Notes under the pieces: generated by a model
Database searches by the model: none
Seen by the model: only the letters and a program-made list of their open reading frames with translations
Told to the model about the DNA's origin: nothing
Program-made: the position numbers and the translations under genes
Origin: JBFXJF01 sp050175155
GTDB lineage: Bacteria > Bacillota > Bacilli > Tepidibacillales > Tepidibacillaceae
Direction: 5' to 3'
DNA length: 64,000 nt
NCBI GenBank assembly: GCA_050175155.1
Contig: JBFXJF010000005.1
Location: 62,001-126,000, forward strand
Shown: one piece after another, positions 62,418-64,000 of the stretch
How positions within the stretch are numbered: position 1 is the first letter of the stretch
How the letters are laid out: each line of letters begins with the position of its first letter

Positions 62418-63422
62418 CTAACGATACCTAATTCTTGGATCTACAAAAGAATATAGTATATCAACAATAAGATTAACTAAAACAAAAATTATAGCTATAA
62501 CTAATATCCCAGATTGAATAACCGGATAATCGCGGTAAGCTATTGCATCGTATAAATACTTACCAACACCTGGCCATGCAAAGATTGTTTCTGTTAATAT
62601 TGCTCCACCTAATAAAAATCCCGTTTGCAAGCCTATAACAGTCATAACCGGTATTGCAGCATTCTTTAATGCATGCTTATATACCAAAAAGAATTGACCG
62701 ACTCCCTTAGCTCTTGCTGTTCTAATATAATCTGAACGCATTACCTCTATCATACTAGAACGAGTCATCCTAGCTATTATTGCCATAGGTATAGTTCCTA
62801 ACGCAATTCCCGGTAATAACAAATGACTAAGTACTTCTTTAAAACCATCAAAGTCTCCTACTATCAAGGTATCAATTAATAATAAGTTAGTGATTGGCTG
62901 AACAGAACTAACCACATCTGTTCTACCCATAGAGGGCAAGAGATGCAACTCCTGAGCAAATATCCATTGCTCCATTAATCCTAACCAAAAGATTGGCATT
63001 GATACACCTATTAGTGCAACAAGCATGGCTATATAATCAAACCAAGAATTTTGCTTCCAGGCGGCTATTATCCCCGCATTAACACCTATTATAACTGCAA
63101 AAGTCATCGCAAAAAAAGTAAGCTCAATAGTTGCTGCTAAATAAGGTTTAATTTCCTTAGATATCGGAACTTTTGTTTTTATCGAAGTTCCCATATCACC
63201 AGTTACCAAACCTGTCATATATTTTGTGTATTGTATGTGTAAAGGATCATTTAATCCTAAATTTTCTCGCATATTCTCCAAAGTTTCTTGAGATGCCTTC
63301 TCACCAAGTATTGCTTTAGCTGGATCCCCAGGTATTAAATGAACTATCGAAAAAACTAATAGGGACATCCCTATAAGAACTGGTACTAGCATTAAGATAC
63401 GACGAATAATGTATGATATCAT
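62418..63422 (-). CDS. dppB: peptide ABC transporter permease, DppB/OppB type
   Basis: 334 residues, six helices; start MISYIIRRILMLVPVLIG, VHLIPGDPAKAILGE and the EAA loop YIRTARAKGVGQFFLVYKHALKN. GGGGATG precedes the ATG. Between the binding-protein and dppC genes; a hairpin (63461-63489) separates it from the binding-protein gene. Confidence 0.92.
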   Translation of the reverse strand: MISYIIRRILMLVPVLIGMSLLVFSIVHLIPGDPAKAILGEKASQETLENMRENLGLNDPLHIQYTKYMTGLVTGDMGTSIKTKVPISKEIKPYLAATIELTFFAMTFAVIIGVNAGIIAAWKQNSWFDYIAMLVALIGVSMPIFWLGLMEQWIFAQELHLLPSMGRTDVVSSVQPITNLLLIDTLIVGDFDGFKEVLSHLLLPGIALGTIPMAIIARMTRSSMIEVMRSDYIRTARAKGVGQFFLVYKHALKNAAIPVMTVIGLQTGFLLGGAILTETIFAWPGVGKYLYDAIAYRDYPVIQSGILVIAIIFVLVNLIVDILYSFVDPRIRYR

Positions 63423-63460
63423 GTTTTCATCCCCAATATAGTTGTTCTTTTAATATTGGA

Positions 63461-63489
63461 AGAAAAGGGTAGGAGTCCTACCCTTTTCT
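63461..63489 (-). terminator. intercistronic hairpin after the binding-protein gene
   Basis: Perfect arms AGAAAAGGGTAGGA/TCCTACCCTTTTCT with a one-base centre, 7 bp past the binding-protein stop. On the minus strand TTTTCTTCC follows. Such hairpins lower permease expression relative to the binding protein. Confidence 0.75.
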
Positions 63490-63495
63490 AATTAA

Positions 63496-64000
63496 TTATT
63501 TAAAATACACTTGTGCAAATTTGTCTGTACCTGTTGGATGAGGTACATAGTCAGCAAGATTATTCTTTCCTATGATAGGAGGTGTAGAATGTACCAAAGG
63601 AATCCATGGTGCATCTTCGTGAATAATCACTTGTGCTTCCTCATACAATGCAGTTCTTACTGCAATATCACTAGCTTGTTGAGCTTCGATTAAAATATCA
63701 TGTAATTCTTGATTCTTATAGAACGCTATGTTACCAGCATCTGGTATTCTAGCATTGTCTTGATCTAATAATACATAGATAAAGTTATCTGGATCTCCAT
63801 TATCACCTGTCCAACCTAAGAAGGCCATAGTATGTTCGCCCTTACCTGTTAAATCAAGATAAGTACCCCACTCTTCAGTTCTTAAGGTAGTAGTTACACC
63901 AATCTTAGCAAAATCTGCTTGCATTGCTTCAGCAATCTTTTTACCTTGAGGTATATATGGTCTTGGTACAGGCATATACCAGAATTCGGTCTCAAAGCCA
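63496..64000 (-). CDS. dppA: peptide-binding protein, C-terminal part (cut by window edge)
   Basis: The last 168 codons of an SBP_bac_5 protein; the frame is open to the window edge (GFETEFWYMPVPRPYIPQG...). Features include GKKIAEAMQADFAKIGV, WTGDNGDPDNFIY and PWIPLVHS, as in dipeptide/oligopeptide-binding proteins. Extracellular lipoprotein by family. First gene of the dppABC-like operon; any ATPase genes would be elsewhere. Confidence 0.9.
   Translation of the reverse strand, partial: GFETEFWYMPVPRPYIPQGKKIAEAMQADFAKIGVTTTLRTEEWGTYLDLTGKGEHTMAFLGWTGDNGDPDNFIYVLLDQDNARIPDAGNIAFYKNQELHDILIEAQQASDIAVRTALYEEAQVIIHEDAPWIPLVHSTPPIIGKNNLADYVPHPTGTDKFAQVYFK

Overview
The window is AT-rich DNA from a spore-forming member of the Firmicutes, most likely a deep-branching, possibly anaerobic or facultative member of the Bacillales. 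Evidence for this is a near-exact GerE, a small acid-soluble spore protein SspI, a SpoVAF-type germination protein, a Spo0E-like phosphatase, YutD, a phenylalanyl T-box, strong AGGAGG ribosome sites and frequent TTG/GTG starts. Gene order echoes Bacillus subtilis in two blocks: murI-gerE, uvrC-trxA, DUF350-mutS2-cvpA-zapA-pheT-pheS-ysgA-sspI; and nfu(yutI)-pgpA(yutG)-yutD. The genus cannot be fixed from the sequence alone. No tRNA, rRNA, CRISPR array, transposase or prophage was seen.

Layout. 1-6 kb: murI, gerE with a sigma-K-like promoter, an acyl-CoA synthetase and small genes. 6-14 kb: uvrC, a duplicated 105-bp palindromic repeat, trxA, spoVAF coupled to an MFS gene, and mutS2. 14-18 kb: a heterodimeric ABC exporter sits where polX lies in B. 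subtilis. 18-24 kb: cvpA, zapA, pheTS behind a T-box, an rRNA methyltransferase and a TrkA-type K+ subunit. 24-29 kb: sspI, an M42 peptidase, nhaA, mscS and a Mur-ligase-like gene. 29-32 kb: an aroF-tyrA-chorismate mutase operon preceded by a 38-residue peptide rich in Tyr/Phe/Trp, a terminator and an antiterminator pairing, which looks like classic translational attenuation. 32-34.6 kb: a 3D-domain protein, an IscR-type Rrf2 regulator and a ferredoxin-NADP reductase.

34.7-45.3 kb (minus strand): a capsule/exopolysaccharide locus (wzz, tyrosine kinase, phosphatase, epsC-like dehydratase, O-antigen ligase, SLH protein) in decay, with galU, pgi and galE all broken. A structured intercistronic RNA before the epsC-like gene sits where the EAR antitermination RNA lies in B. 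subtilis eps operons. 45.5-54 kb: two tandem MqnE-like radical SAM genes (menaquinone by the futalosine route), nfu, pgpA, regulators, and znuACB with a Zur-like box over its promoter. 54-58.5 kb: an ornithine-cyclodeaminase-like gene with larE, larB and larC1 for the nickel-pincer cofactor. The C-terminal half of LarC is a separate gene on the opposite strand with its own promoter and ribosome site. 58.6-64 kb: an M23 peptidase, argS and a dpp-type peptide transporter cut by the window edge.

The strongest candidates for something undescribed are the aromatic leader-peptide attenuator (31786-32040), the split and inverted larC, the covarying palindromic repeat family, and the EAR-like RNA.
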